This document shows, one piece after another, positions 1 to 9,300 of a stretch of DNA of 62,891 nt (the first letter of the stretch is position 1; the number at the start of each line of letters is the position of its first letter). The notes under the pieces are model-generated. The model did no database searches. It saw only the letters and a list, made by a program, of their open reading frames with translations, and was not told the DNA's origin. The position numbers and the translations under genes were made by a program. The stretch comes from Stenotrophomonas sp. PS02289 (GTDB lineage Bacteria; Pseudomonadota; Gammaproteobacteria; Xanthomonadales; Xanthomonadaceae). The DNA lies in assembly GCF_029960115.1 (NCBI RefSeq), contig NZ_JASCOZ010000005.1, positions 1 to 62,891 of the forward strand, read 5' to 3'.

Positions 1-60
1 GCCGTTGGCCGGCCACCGCGATGTCAGGCACCTCATGGGCCGGCCAACGGCCGGCGCTAC
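1..60. repeat. SMAG-like REP pair upstream of ftsE (left copy cut by window edge)
   Basis: Positions 1-14 and 38-51 are perfect 14-bp inverted copies, so two REP units face each other across about 23 bases. The right unit forms its own hairpin (GCCGGCC 39-45, loop AAC, GGCCGGC 49-55) followed by CTAC at 57-60, which is GTAG on the minus strand. GTAG next to a short GC hairpin is the hallmark of the Stenotrophomonas SMAG repeats. The left unit is truncated by the window edge. Confidence 0.75.
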
Positions 61-150
61 CGGGCATCTCCCGATCGACGGTCGCGTCTGTCGATTGGTC
101 GGGGATGTCTCCGTCCCCACCTCGCAACGCGGCTCCGGCATAATCGGGGA

Positions 151-837
151 ATGAGCGTCCTGCGTTTCGACAATGTCAGCAAACAGTATGCGGGCGGCCA
201 CCAGGCACTGGTGGACGTCAGCTTCGAGGTTGCGCCCGGTGAAATGCTGTTCGTCACCGGCCACTCCGGTGCGGGCAAGAGCACCCTGCTCAAACTGATT
301 CACCTGGACGAACGTCCCAGCCGTGGTGCCGTGCTGCTGGCCGACCGTAATCTTCTGAAGGTGCGTGGCGGCGACATCCCGCGTCATCGGCGTGAAGTGG
401 GCGCGGTCTACCAGGATCATCGCCTGCTGATGGATCGCAGCATCGGCGAGAACGTCGCCCTGCCGCTGATCCTGCGCGGTACCCGCCGCGCCGAGATCGG
501 CAAGCGGGTGCGCTCGGTGCTGGAGCGGATGGGTCTGGCCCACCGGGAAAAAGCGCTGCCTTCGCAGCTGTCGGCCGGCGAACAGCAGCGCGTGGGCATT
601 GCCCGCGCCATCGTCGGCGAACCGCGCCTGCTGGTGGCCGACGAACCCACCGGTAACCTCGACCCCACCCTGGCGGCAGAAATCATGGCGCTGTTCGCCG
701 AGCTGCCCGAACGCGGGACCAGCGTGCTGGTGGTCAGCCATGACCTGCCGCTGCTGCGCCGCATGCGCAAGCGCGTGCTCATTCTGGATCACGGGCGTCT
801 GGTGGACGACATCTCACCGCAGGACCTGGCCGAATGA
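151..837 (+). CDS. ftsE: Cell division ATP-binding protein FtsE
   Basis: This is the cytoplasmic ATPase of the FtsEX complex, which couples ATP hydrolysis to activation of periplasmic cell-wall hydrolases at the septum. The 228-residue protein has every ABC motif: Walker A GHSGAGKST (residues 37-45), a Q-loop glutamine near 88, signature LSAGEQQR (140-147), and Walker B with catalytic Glu in LVADEPTGN (about 161-169). Length matches the family (E. coli FtsE is about 222). The ATG at 151 follows a TCGGGGA ribosome-binding stretch. Its stop overlaps the ftsX start in an ATGA junction, so the pair is translationally coupled. A REP pair lies just upstream. Confidence 0.96.
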   Translation: MSVLRFDNVSKQYAGGHQALVDVSFEVAPGEMLFVTGHSGAGKSTLLKLIHLDERPSRGAVLLADRNLLKVRGGDIPRHRREVGAVYQDHRLLMDRSIGENVALPLILRGTRRAEIGKRVRSVLERMGLAHREKALPSQLSAGEQQRVGIARAIVGEPRLLVADEPTGNLDPTLAAEIMALFAELPERGTSVLVVSHDLPLLRRMRKRVLILDHGRLVDDISPQDLAE

Positions 838-1784
838 GCACCGCGACCAATAAAGAAGCGGCGGCACCTTCGCGCCTGGGCGTATGGCTGCACCATCATG
901 GCCACAGCGTGGTGTTCAGCCTCGGCCGCGCGTGGCGCAAGCCGTGGGCGACCCTGCTGACCATCATGGTCATGGCCGTGGCGCTGGCCCTGCCGTTGGG
1001 CCTGTCCATCGCACTGGACAACGTGAAGCTGTTCGCCGGCAGCGTGCAGCAGTCGCGCGACATCAATCTGTTCCTGAAGACCAGCATCGACGAAGCCGCT
1101 GCGGCCCAGGTGGCCGAGACGCTGCGCGGGCGTGCCGATGTCAGTGCCGTGACTGTCCGCACTCCGGAACAGGGACTGACGGAACTGCGTGACAGCGCCG
1201 GCCTGGGCGAAGCCATCGATGCCCTGCACGACAATCCGCTGCCGTCGCTGCTGATCATCACCCCGGCCAACGACACCGATGATGCGCGCCTGGCGCAGTC
1301 ACTGCAGGGGCTCCCGCAGGCCGATCTGGTCCAGCACGATGCGCTCTGGCGCAAGCGCCTGGACGCCTGGATGGGCTTCGGTTCGCGGCTGGTCCAGGTG
1401 CTGTCGGCCCTGCTGGGGCTGGGCGCGCTGCTGGTGGTGGGCAACACCGTGCGCCTGGACATCCAGTCGCGGCGGGACGAAATCGGCGTGCTGCAGCTGC
1501 TGGGTGCCAGCGACGGTTTCATCCGCCGCCCGTTCCTGTATCTGGGCGCGTGGTACGGGTTGGGCGCGGGTGCGCTGGCACTGGCCCTGATCGGTGTGGC
1601 CGGACTGGCATTGCGCCCGCCACTGGCCGAACTCTCCAGCAGTTATGGCAGCCCGTTCGTGTTGCATGGGCTGGATCTTCTGCATTCCTCGCTCGTCCTG
1701 GTCGGCACCGTGGTGCTGGGCTGGCTGGGCGCGTGGCTGGTGACAGGGCATTTCCTGCGCCAGACCCGACCGTCTGAAACCTGA
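834..1784 (+). CDS. ftsX: Cell division protein FtsX (permease-like)
   Basis: FtsX is the membrane half of FtsEX; its large periplasmic loop recruits and activates peptidoglycan hydrolases through EnvC-type partners. The 316-residue protein has one hydrophobic segment at about residues 40-63, a periplasmic domain to about 190, then three more membrane segments, with the conserved cytoplasmic stretch RRDEIGVLQLLGAS between the second and third. That is the expected four-helix FtsX/MacB_FtsX topology. The start overlaps the ftsE stop by 4 nt. In E. coli rpoH follows directly; here rpoH is about 20.8 kb downstream, beyond a block of accessory genes. Confidence 0.95.
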   Translation: MSTATNKEAAAPSRLGVWLHHHGHSVVFSLGRAWRKPWATLLTIMVMAVALALPLGLSIALDNVKLFAGSVQQSRDINLFLKTSIDEAAAAQVAETLRGRADVSAVTVRTPEQGLTELRDSAGLGEAIDALHDNPLPSLLIITPANDTDDARLAQSLQGLPQADLVQHDALWRKRLDAWMGFGSRLVQVLSALLGLGALLVVGNTVRLDIQSRRDEIGVLQLLGASDGFIRRPFLYLGAWYGLGAGALALALIGVAGLALRPPLAELSSSYGSPFVLHGLDLLHSSLVLVGTVVLGWLGAWLVTGHFLRQTRPSET

Positions 1785-1791
1785 GGCCCGC

Positions 1792-2634
1792 ATGCGCCCG
1801 CAAGCTCTCAAGCACCTCGTCGACGCCGCCCCCCGGGTGATGGTGGTCGACGGTTCCAAGCTGGTCCGCAAGCTCATTGCCGACGTGCTGCAGCGCGAGC
1901 TGCCGCAGGTCGAGGTGGTGGGCTGCGCCTGTATCGAAGACGCGCGGCAGGCGCTCGATGCCGGCCCGGTCAGTCTGGTCACCACCTCGCTCACCCTCAG
2001 CGACGGCGATGGCCTGGCGCTGGCGCGCATGGTGCGCGAAGCGGCCGGGCAGGCCTACGTACCGGTCATCGTGGTGTCCGGTGACGCTCAGCAGCATCTG
2101 GAGCAGCGCCGCTTCACCGAGTACGTCACCGACTACTTCGACAAGGCGCTGGGTCATGAAGCGCTGGCCTCGTTCATCAAGGGCTACGTGCAGCCGGAAA
2201 CCATCCCCGGCGCGACCATCCTGTACATCGAAGACAGCCGCGTGGTGGCCGAAGCCACCAAGCGCATGCTGGAACGGCAGAGCCTCAACGTGCTGCACGT
2301 GATGACCGCCGAAGAGGCGTTCGCGCTGCTTACCGCCGAATCGCTGGGCCGCAGCAACACCCGCATCGATCTGGTGCTGACCGACGTCACCCTGAAGGGC
2401 GAGCTCAGTGGTCGCGATGTGGTCGAGCGCGTGCGCGTGGACTTCGGCTACGGCAAGCGGCGTCTGCCGGTGCTGGTGATGACCGGCGACGGCAACCCGC
2501 ACAACCAGTCCGGTCTGCTGCAGTCCGGCGCGAACGACCTCGTGCAGAAGCCGATCGAAGAGCGCCTGCTGGTCACCAAGGTGCTGTTCCAGCTGCGCCT
2601 GGCCCGGCTCAACGACAAGCCCGTGCTGCGATGA
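1792..2634 (+). CDS. Double-receiver response regulator without output domain
   Basis: The 280-residue protein consists of two CheY-like receiver domains (about 14-133 and 141-273) and no DNA-binding or enzymatic output. The second receiver looks functional: acidic pair at IEDS (147-149), phospho-acceptor Asp198 in LVLTD, and Lys253 in LVQKP. The first keeps the beta-1 Asp and a Lys near 118 but has Ser66 where the phosphorylated Asp should be, so it is probably a pseudo-receiver. The gene starts 7 nt after ftsX and overlaps ung by 4 nt, implying one transcript. A phosphorelay or protein-interaction role is an inference; the partner kinase is not in the window. Confidence 0.85.
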   Translation: MRPQALKHLVDAAPRVMVVDGSKLVRKLIADVLQRELPQVEVVGCACIEDARQALDAGPVSLVTTSLTLSDGDGLALARMVREAAGQAYVPVIVVSGDAQQHLEQRRFTEYVTDYFDKALGHEALASFIKGYVQPETIPGATILYIEDSRVVAEATKRMLERQSLNVLHVMTAEEAFALLTAESLGRSNTRIDLVLTDVTLKGELSGRDVVERVRVDFGYGKRRLPVLVMTGDGNPHNQSGLLQSGANDLVQKPIEERLLVTKVLFQLRLARLNDKPVLR

Positions 2635-3335
2635 GCGACGCGGTGCCCGCCATCCAGCTGGAACCCAGCTGGAAGGCACACGTTGGCGACTGGCTGTTGC
2701 GTCCGGAGATGCGTGAGCTCTCTGCCTTTCTGCGTGAGCGCAAGGCCGCCGGTGCGCAGGTGTTCCCGCCGGGCCCGCAGATCTTCGCGGCATTCGACGC
2801 CACCCCGTTCGAGCAGGTGAAGGTGGTGATCCTCGGCCAGGACCCGTACCACGGGCGCGGCCAGGCACACGGCCTGAGCTTCTCGGTGATGCCCGGCGTG
2901 CCGGTGCCGCCGTCGCTGCTGAACATGTACAAGGAAATCGAAAGCGACCTCGGCATCGCGCGGCCGGACCACGGCTGTCTGCTGCCGTGGGCGCAGCGCG
3001 GCGTGCTGCTGCTCAACGCGGTGCTCACCGTCGAGGAAGGGCAGGCCGGTGCGCACCAGAAGCGGGGCTGGGAGGGCTTCACCGACCACGTGGTGGAAAC
3101 CCTCAACCGCGAACGCGACGGCCTGGTGTTCCTGCTGTGGGGCAGCTACGCCCAGCAGAAGGGCAAGGTGATCGACACCCGCCGCCATCGCGTGCTCAAG
3201 GCCCCGCACCCGTCGCCGCTGTCGGCGCACCGGGGCTTCCTGGGCTGCCGCCACTTTTCGATGGCCAACGCCTACCTGGAGCAGCGCGGGCAGCCACCGA
3301 TCGACTGGTCGCTGCCGCCGCGCGCGGCGCTCTGA
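2631..3335 (+). CDS. ung: Uracil-DNA glycosylase (family 1)
   Basis: Ung removes uracil from DNA and starts base-excision repair. The 234-residue protein contains the water-activating loop GQDPYH (residues 69-74, catalytic Asp71) and the minor-groove leucine loop HPSPLSAH (193-200), together diagnostic of family-1 UDG. The length is typical (E. coli 229). The ATG overlaps the stop of the response regulator gene. The gene ends 6 nt before the stop of the convergent XRE regulator gene, leaving no room for a separate terminator. Confidence 0.96.
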   Translation: MSDAVPAIQLEPSWKAHVGDWLLRPEMRELSAFLRERKAAGAQVFPPGPQIFAAFDATPFEQVKVVILGQDPYHGRGQAHGLSFSVMPGVPVPPSLLNMYKEIESDLGIARPDHGCLLPWAQRGVLLLNAVLTVEEGQAGAHQKRGWEGFTDHVVETLNRERDGLVFLLWGSYAQQKGKVIDTRRHRVLKAPHPSPLSAHRGFLGCRHFSMANAYLEQRGQPPIDWSLPPRAAL

Positions 3336-3341
3336 CGATCG

Positions 3342-3701
3342 CTACGCGCCCAGCATCTCGATGATGTCGTGCGCCACCTGGCGTTTGCGCGGCGGTAACC
3401 GCCGTACCAGCGACAGAATGTTGCCCTCCAGGTCATTGCGGACGTAGTCGGCCGCAGGCTGTGTCGTTTCCAGCTCCTCTCCTTCCGGTTTTCCGCAACC
3501 GCGACCGGTGGCCAGCCACTCGAACCGCACGTGGGTAACGACGGCAATCCGTGCCAGATGCGACACACTGGGATGGGTGCCGCCGCGCCGCTCCCACTGT
3601 GCCACCGCACTGCGCTTGACTCCGGTTTCCAGCGCTAATTGCGTCTGAGACAACCCCGCAGCGGTCCGCGCGCTGCGAATTCGATCCGACATCGACAACA
3701 T
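3342..3701 (-). CDS. XRE/Cro-CI family transcriptional regulator
   Basis: This is a small (119-residue) DNA-binding regulator. Residues about 8-62 form an HTH_3 domain (LSQTQLALETGVKRSAVAQWE, broken here as LSQTQLALETG and VKRSAVAQWE), with an approximately 50-residue charged tail of unknown role. The ATG at 3701 follows a purine-rich AAGGGGG stretch at good spacing. It is divergent from the surface-protein gene at 4032, separated by about 330 nt that contain inverted copies of GGGTGGTTAT, so control of itself and/or the surface locus is plausible but unproven. Confidence 0.85.
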   Translation of the reverse strand: MLSMSDRIRSARTAAGLSQTQLALETGVKRSAVAQWERRGGTHPSVSHLARIAVVTHVRFEWLATGRGCGKPEGEELETTQPAADYVRNDLEGNILSLVRRLPPRKRQVAHDIIEMLGA

Positions 3702-3732
3702 AGAAATCCCCCTTTCCCTGTCCTTAAGTGAT

Positions 3733-3831
3733 GGGTGGTTATCGATACTACCCGGGCAGTGATTCTTTTACCTGCATGTGCAGAATGACTGACTGCCCTT
3801 GCCCCTCATGGGTATCCCATCATAACCACCC
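3733..3831. promoter_or_regulatory. Inverted GGGTGGTTAT pair between XRE gene and surface locus
   Basis: GGGTGGTTAT at 3733-3742 reappears inverted as ATAACCACCC at 3822-3831. Between them lie two short palindromes, CTGCA-TG-TGCAG and ATGGG-TAT-CCCAT. The stretch is noticeably richer in A and T than the flanking genes and separates two divergent genes. It could be the operator region of the XRE regulator; this is inference from position and symmetry only. Confidence 0.4.
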
Positions 3832-3873
3832 CGAGCGACAGCGTTACTAACTACCGTCTTCACAAAACGTTGT

Positions 3874-3901
3874 TTGACCCCTTGCCGCGTCCACGTAATT
3901 A
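3874..3901 (+). promoter_or_regulatory. Candidate sigma-70 promoter of surface locus
   Basis: TTGACC (3874-3879) and TAATTA (3896-3901) are spaced 16 bp apart, close to a vegetative promoter. It would give a leader of about 120 nt before the ATG at 4032. It lies just downstream of the inverted repeats near the XRE gene, where a bound regulator could act. Confidence 0.4.
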
Positions 3902-4031
3902 ATCCTGAAACCGGCCATGAATCGCCGGAAATAAACACCAGAACGTAGAAAGCAGTGCGTTTGCTGCTCCTCATCGTCGAGCCAATTCGACGCGTGAAGG
4001 AGGGGTGCGGCCACGGCGCAGGGGATGGGTG

Positions 4032-6212
4032 ATGGATAAGGTTTCAGGTGTGAAGCGGGTGTTATGGGTATTCACCAAACTTAATGCGATTGCATTAATT
4101 GTGACGTTATTCGCACTATTTTCAATCGCCCCGAAAGTAAATGCGCAGGATGCGTGTACTGCGAACGGAGCCTGTGTTTCCGCGGGTCCCCGCTTGGTGG
4201 AGGTGAATTCCACCCAGAGCCCGGTACTAAACCTGCTGTTTACGACACTGCTGCCGGGCACCAGCATCAATATCACCGCGCTGGACTGGACCAACATCGC
4301 TGGCGCGGATGTGAATCTCAACGCGCTGCTGACCCAGCTCAACGGCGGCGTGGTGGTCAGCGATCCCAGCCAGGTCCTCAATGCCAATATCACCCTGGCC
4401 CAGCTGCAGGCAGCGCTGGTGTCCGTGCTGCAGGCCGACGGCCAGACCGTGGCGGCCAATTCGCTCAATCTGCTGACCCCTTCGCTGAGCGGACTTACGG
4501 GGACCATCCGCCTGGCCGATCTGCTGCAGGTCTCCCTGCCACCGGGTTCGCTGGCGAACGTCAATCTTGACGTGCTGGACCTCATCACCGGCGGGGTCCA
4601 GCTGTACAACTTCCGCAACGTGGTGACCACGCCCACGCCGATTACCCTGACCACCGCTCAGCTGGCTCCGCTTGGCCTGGCCGGTCTGGCCAACGTGCGG
4701 GTGTGGGCGCAGGTGGTGGAGCCGCCGGTCTACACCTGCGGCCCGGTCGGCAGCGCGTTCCACAGCGCCGCCATCCGTATCAAGTTCGACTTCGACATTG
4801 CGCAGGGGCTCAACGTCGCCCCGCTGATCAGCGCGGTGAATGGCCTCAATGTCGGCGGCTTGGTGTCGCTGTCCGGCACCGCGATCACCGCGTCGCTGCT
4901 GCACCTTTCCGTGTATGCCGATGTCGCCCGCGCCGAAGGCACCATCAACGCCGTCAACCTGGCCAGCAACGCGGTCACCCTGCAGGCGCGCCCCGGTCTG
5001 GTGAACCTGTACGTCGGCACCATCAGCGATGCGGTGTTCTTCAACCGCAGTGCCACGCTCACCCCGGCCAGCGTGACACCGATCAATGCCACCACGCTCA
5101 ATGTCACCGTGGCGGTCAGCCTGTTGTCCAACGCACTGAAGCTGGCCGACGTCGACGTACCATTGACCGTCTCGCTGCGCGCGGTGGCCACCGGCACGCC
5201 CGGCTTCCAGTCGGTGGCCTTCAACGGCCCGTATCCGCAGACACGCACGCTCAGTACCGGCACCGTCAGCGCCTCCACCATGGTCACCACGCTGATCAAT
5301 TCGCTGGATGTGCAGATCACCAGCGGCACGCCGGTCGTGCGTCTGGTCAACAACCTGATCACCCTGCCGCTGCCGGTGAACACCATCGTCAACGCGCTGG
5401 TCAGCACGTTGCTGCCGCCGCTGCGCACGGTGACCAACGCACTGGTGGGACCGGTCCTGACCACCGTGCTCGGCGGCGTGGTCGACAACCTGCTGGGCCT
5501 GCTCGGCATCCGCATCGGGCAGGCGATCTTCACGGTGGAGAGCATCTCGCAGAGCTGCGCGGCCACCGTGCAGCTGGTGAAAACGCTCGCGCCGACCACC
5601 GACACCGGCGTGTTCAATCTCAGTGTCGCGCAGGGAGCCACAGTGCTGGCGAGCGTGGCCAATGTCGGCAACAACGGGGCCACCACAGCGGTGGTCACCA
5701 CACCGGGGACGGTCTACACGCTTGCCGAAACCGCCGGCACCGCCACCGTGCTGGCGCGCTACGCCAGCACCTGGGACTGCCGTGACGGGGCCGGGACGGT
5801 GCTCACCAGCGGTACCGGGCAGAGTTTCAGCTTCACCGCACCGGCGTTGTCGGCACAGCCGCTCAATGTGGTCTGCCGCATCACCAACCGAACGCGACAG
5901 GCCGATCTATCGATCACCAAGAGTGATGGCAGCGGCAGCTACATGCCGGGCGGCACCGCCAGTTACGTCATCACCGTCAGCAATGCCGGGCCCGATCCGG
6001 TGACCGCCGCGCAGGTGACCGACACGCTCCCGGCCGGGGCCACGCTGAGCGCGCCATGGACCTGCACGGCATCGGCCGGCAGCGTCTGCAGCGCCGCAAG
6101 TGGGGGCGCTGCCGGCGGCACCGGGGTGACGCTGGGGGTCAATCTGATCAATGGGGGGCAGGCCACGATCACCGTGCCGGTCAGTTTCAGCGCAGACCCC
6201 GCCGCGTACTAG
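4032..6212 (+). CDS. Secreted protein with SpaA-like and incomplete DUF11 domain
   Basis: An exported protein of 726 residues. The ATG at 4032 is preferred over the in-frame GTG at 4005 because it gives a clean signal peptide (KR-containing start, hydrophobic core, cleavage at VNA|QDA) and is preceded by CAGGGGA, whereas the GAAGGAGGGG before 4005 touches that GTG. After a long beta-rich region (to about residue 500) comes a SpaA/prealbumin-like segment (about 510-625), then a DUF11 domain with the hallmark DTLPAGATLSAPW. The DUF11 domain stops abruptly at DPAAY, without its last strand (usually ending NTATV...DPTPGNN). Exactly that strand opens the mature part of the next gene, which is in the same reading frame. 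Part of the region recalls TadG-like proteins, but no function is assigned. Confidence 0.8.
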   Translation: MDKVSGVKRVLWVFTKLNAIALIVTLFALFSIAPKVNAQDACTANGACVSAGPRLVEVNSTQSPVLNLLFTTLLPGTSINITALDWTNIAGADVNLNALLTQLNGGVVVSDPSQVLNANITLAQLQAALVSVLQADGQTVAANSLNLLTPSLSGLTGTIRLADLLQVSLPPGSLANVNLDVLDLITGGVQLYNFRNVVTTPTPITLTTAQLAPLGLAGLANVRVWAQVVEPPVYTCGPVGSAFHSAAIRIKFDFDIAQGLNVAPLISAVNGLNVGGLVSLSGTAITASLLHLSVYADVARAEGTINAVNLASNAVTLQARPGLVNLYVGTISDAVFFNRSATLTPASVTPINATTLNVTVAVSLLSNALKLADVDVPLTVSLRAVATGTPGFQSVAFNGPYPQTRTLSTGTVSASTMVTTLINSLDVQITSGTPVVRLVNNLITLPLPVNTIVNALVSTLLPPLRTVTNALVGPVLTTVLGGVVDNLLGLLGIRIGQAIFTVESISQSCAATVQLVKTLAPTTDTGVFNLSVAQGATVLASVANVGNNGATTAVVTTPGTVYTLAETAGTATVLARYASTWDCRDGAGTVLTSGTGQSFSFTAPALSAQPLNVVCRITNRTRQADLSITKSDGSGSYMPGGTASYVITVSNAGPDPVTAAQVTDTLPAGATLSAPWTCTASAGSVCSAASGGAAGGTGVTLGVNLINGGQATITVPVSFSADPAAY

Positions 6213-6226
6213 CCACATCCACCCGG

Positions 6227-6244
6227 AGGCCACCGCGGTGGCCT
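6227..6244 (+). terminator. 18-bp perfect palindrome between the two surface genes
   Basis: AGGCCACCGCGGTGGCCT is an uninterrupted palindrome starting 15 nt after the upstream stop codon. There is no T-run, so it is more likely an mRNA-stabilising or attenuating hairpin than a full intrinsic terminator. It could set the expression ratio of the two proteins. Confidence 0.4.
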
Positions 6245-6320
6245 TCGGCAGCAACGACGCAACACGTGACGCGCAGGTCGACCGCTCTGGTCGCCGCGCG
6301 GTGCTTCCGAGGATCACTGC

Positions 6321-9300
6321 ATGCAAACCGCCAGCGCCCGTCGCTTCTCCTGCCACACCCCCGCCAGCCGCCTGCGCGCCCGCGCGCTGCACCTGGCCGG
6401 GGCGCTGCTGCTGACGCTGGTCACGGCCACGGCCCACGCGCAGGCCTACCGCAACCCCTTGGTCAACACCGCCACGGTCACCGCGCCGGCTGACATCTCT
6501 GATCCCACCCCGGGCAACAACACCGCCAGCGACAGCAATGCCCTCGCGGCCACCGCGCAGCTGAGCGTGATCAAGAGCATTGTCACGCCGGCGACCGGCC
6601 CGGTACCGGCCGGTGGAGCCGTGCAGTACCGCATCGAAGTGCGAAATACCGGTCCGTCGCGGGCGGTGGGGGCCACGTTGACCGACTCGGTGCCGGCCCA
6701 GCTGACCGGTGTGAGCTGGACCTGCCCGGTCGTCTCGGCCGCCACCTCCTGTGCGACTGCCAGCGGCACCGGCAGCCTCAATGTCGCCGTGAACATTGGT
6801 GTGGGTGACGTGCTGGTGGTGCTGGTCAACGGCACCGCACCCACCGTGACGCCCGCCACCATTTCGGCCAACGCGGCCACCATCACGCCGCCGCCGGGCA
6901 CCACCGACCCGACCCCGGGCGACAACACCGCCACCACACCGACCATCACCGTGCAGGCAGCGGCGATTGTGGCGACCAATGATGACTACAGCGCCACCCC
7001 GTTCCCGCCTGGCGCAGGCGGTACCACGCCGCGTGTGTTCGTCAATGACACCCTGGGCGGTGCTGCGTTTGTTGACGCCGCTGTGGTGGCGACGCTGACC
7101 AACGCACCCGCCGGCTACGACATCAACGCCAACGGCACCATCGTGGTGCCGGCTACGGCGGCCGCCGGTCCGGTCACGCTGACCTACCAGATCTGCGAGA
7201 CGGCCTCGCCCAGCAATTGCGCCAGCGCCAACGTGGCGCTGATCGTCAGTCCGAATGCGGTGGACGACAGCGTGGCGGTGCAGGCCGGGCAGGCCGTCAA
7301 CGGCAATGTCAGCGCCAACGACAACCTGTTCGCCGGCTCCACCTTCGTGCAGACCGGTGCGGCCCCCACGCAGGGCAGCGTCGTGCTGCAAGCCAGCGGT
7401 GCGTTCACCTACACCGCCAACGCCGGTGCCACAGGCACCGATAACTTCAGCTACCAGCTGTGCCTGCCCGCGCCGAATGCAGCGGTGTGCGACACCGCGG
7501 TCGTCACCGTCAATCTCACCGCCAACGTCATCGACGCGGTGGACGACAACTTCAACGCGGCACCGATTCCGGCGGCGACCGGTGGCACCACTTCCACCGT
7601 GCTTGGCAACGACACCTTCAACAACGTGGCAGTGGTGCCGGGTGATATCACCACCACGCTGATCACCGCGCCGGCCGGCTACACCATCAACGCGGCTGGA
7701 GATATCACGGTGCCGGCCAACGCTGTCGCCGGCCCGGTCACCCTGGGCTACCGCATCTGTCTGACCGCCGCGCCCACGCTGTGCGACACCGCCGCGGTGC
7801 AGCTGGTGGTAGGTCCGAATGCGGTGAACGACACGGTCAGTACGCCCGGTGCCGGGCAGCCGGTGTCCGGCAATGTCGGCAGCAATGACAACACGCCGGC
7901 GGGCTCCGCGTTCACGAGTGCGGGTCCCGCAGCAACCAAGGGCGTCGCCACCGTCAATGGCGACGGCACCTTTACCTACCAGCCCAATGCCGGCAGTGCA
8001 GGTACCGACTCGTTCGGCTATCAGGTGTGTCTGCCGGCTCCCAACGCGGCCGTGTGCGCCACTGCGACCGTCACCGTGAACCTGGGGGCGAACGCGCTGG
8101 CCGCCAATGACGATCTGTTCGGTACGCCGGTATCGGGCCTCAATGGCGGCACCACGCCCAGCGTACTGGGCAACGACACGCTCAATGGAGCCCTCGTCAG
8201 CCAGGGCACGGTGACCGCCACGCTGCAGGGGACGGTCGCTGGCTTCGCCCTGGATGCGACCACCGGCGTCATCACGGTGGCCGCCGGCACCGATCCCGGC
8301 GCGGTATCGCTGAGTTACCAGCTGTGCGAGGTCGCTGCACCGGGCAACTGCGATGTGGCCAGCGTGCAGGTGCTGGTCAGCCCCACCGCCGTGGCCGACA
8401 CCATTCCAGTGCAGTCCGGGCAGAGTGCCAGCGGCTCGGTGGCCGGCAATGACGACATCACCACCGGGGTGGTCTTCACTGCGCTCAGCCAGCCGACCCA
8501 GGGTGTGCTGACCTTTGCTGCCGACGGTGCCTTCACCTACGTCTCCAATCCGGGCAGCAGCACCAACGACAGCTTCAGCTACCAGGTGTGTCTGCCTGCC
8601 CCGAACAGCGGCGTCTGCTCCACCGCCATCGCGACCTTCGTCATTGCCGCCAACACCGTGGATGCGGTGGACGACCCGTTCACCGTGCCGGCGATCTCGC
8701 CGGTGACCGGTGGCAGTACGCCCAGCGTGCTGGCCAACGATCTGTTCAATGGCGTGGCAGTCAACGCGGCACAGGTCACGGTCAGCCTGATCAACACCCC
8801 GCCGCCGGGCTACACGATCACCAGCGCCGGCGTGATCAACGTGCCGGCCGGTGCCGCCGCCGGTGCGGTCAGCCTCACCTACGAACTGTGCGAGGCGGGC
8901 ACCACGACCAACTGCGACACCGCGCAGGTCGCGCTGCTGGTTGCCCCTGCCGCAGCCGATGACACCTACACCACGCCGGCCGGACAGCCGCTGGCCGGTG
9001 ATGTGAGCCTCAACGACAACGCACCTGCTGGATCCACCTTCAGCGTGATCAGTGCGCCGGTGGCCGGCACCCTGGCGCTGCAGCCGAATGGCACCTTCAC
9101 CTACACCCCGGCCGGCGCGGGTACGCAGACCGCGCAGTACCAGGTCTGCCTGCCGGCTCCGGACGGTGCGACCTGTGCCACCGGCACCATCACCTTCAAC
9201 GTCATCGCCAACACGCTCAATGCGGTGGACGACAACTTCCGCGCGCCGGTGTTCGCACCGGGCGCAGGCGGCAACACGCCCAGCGTGCTCGGCAACGACA

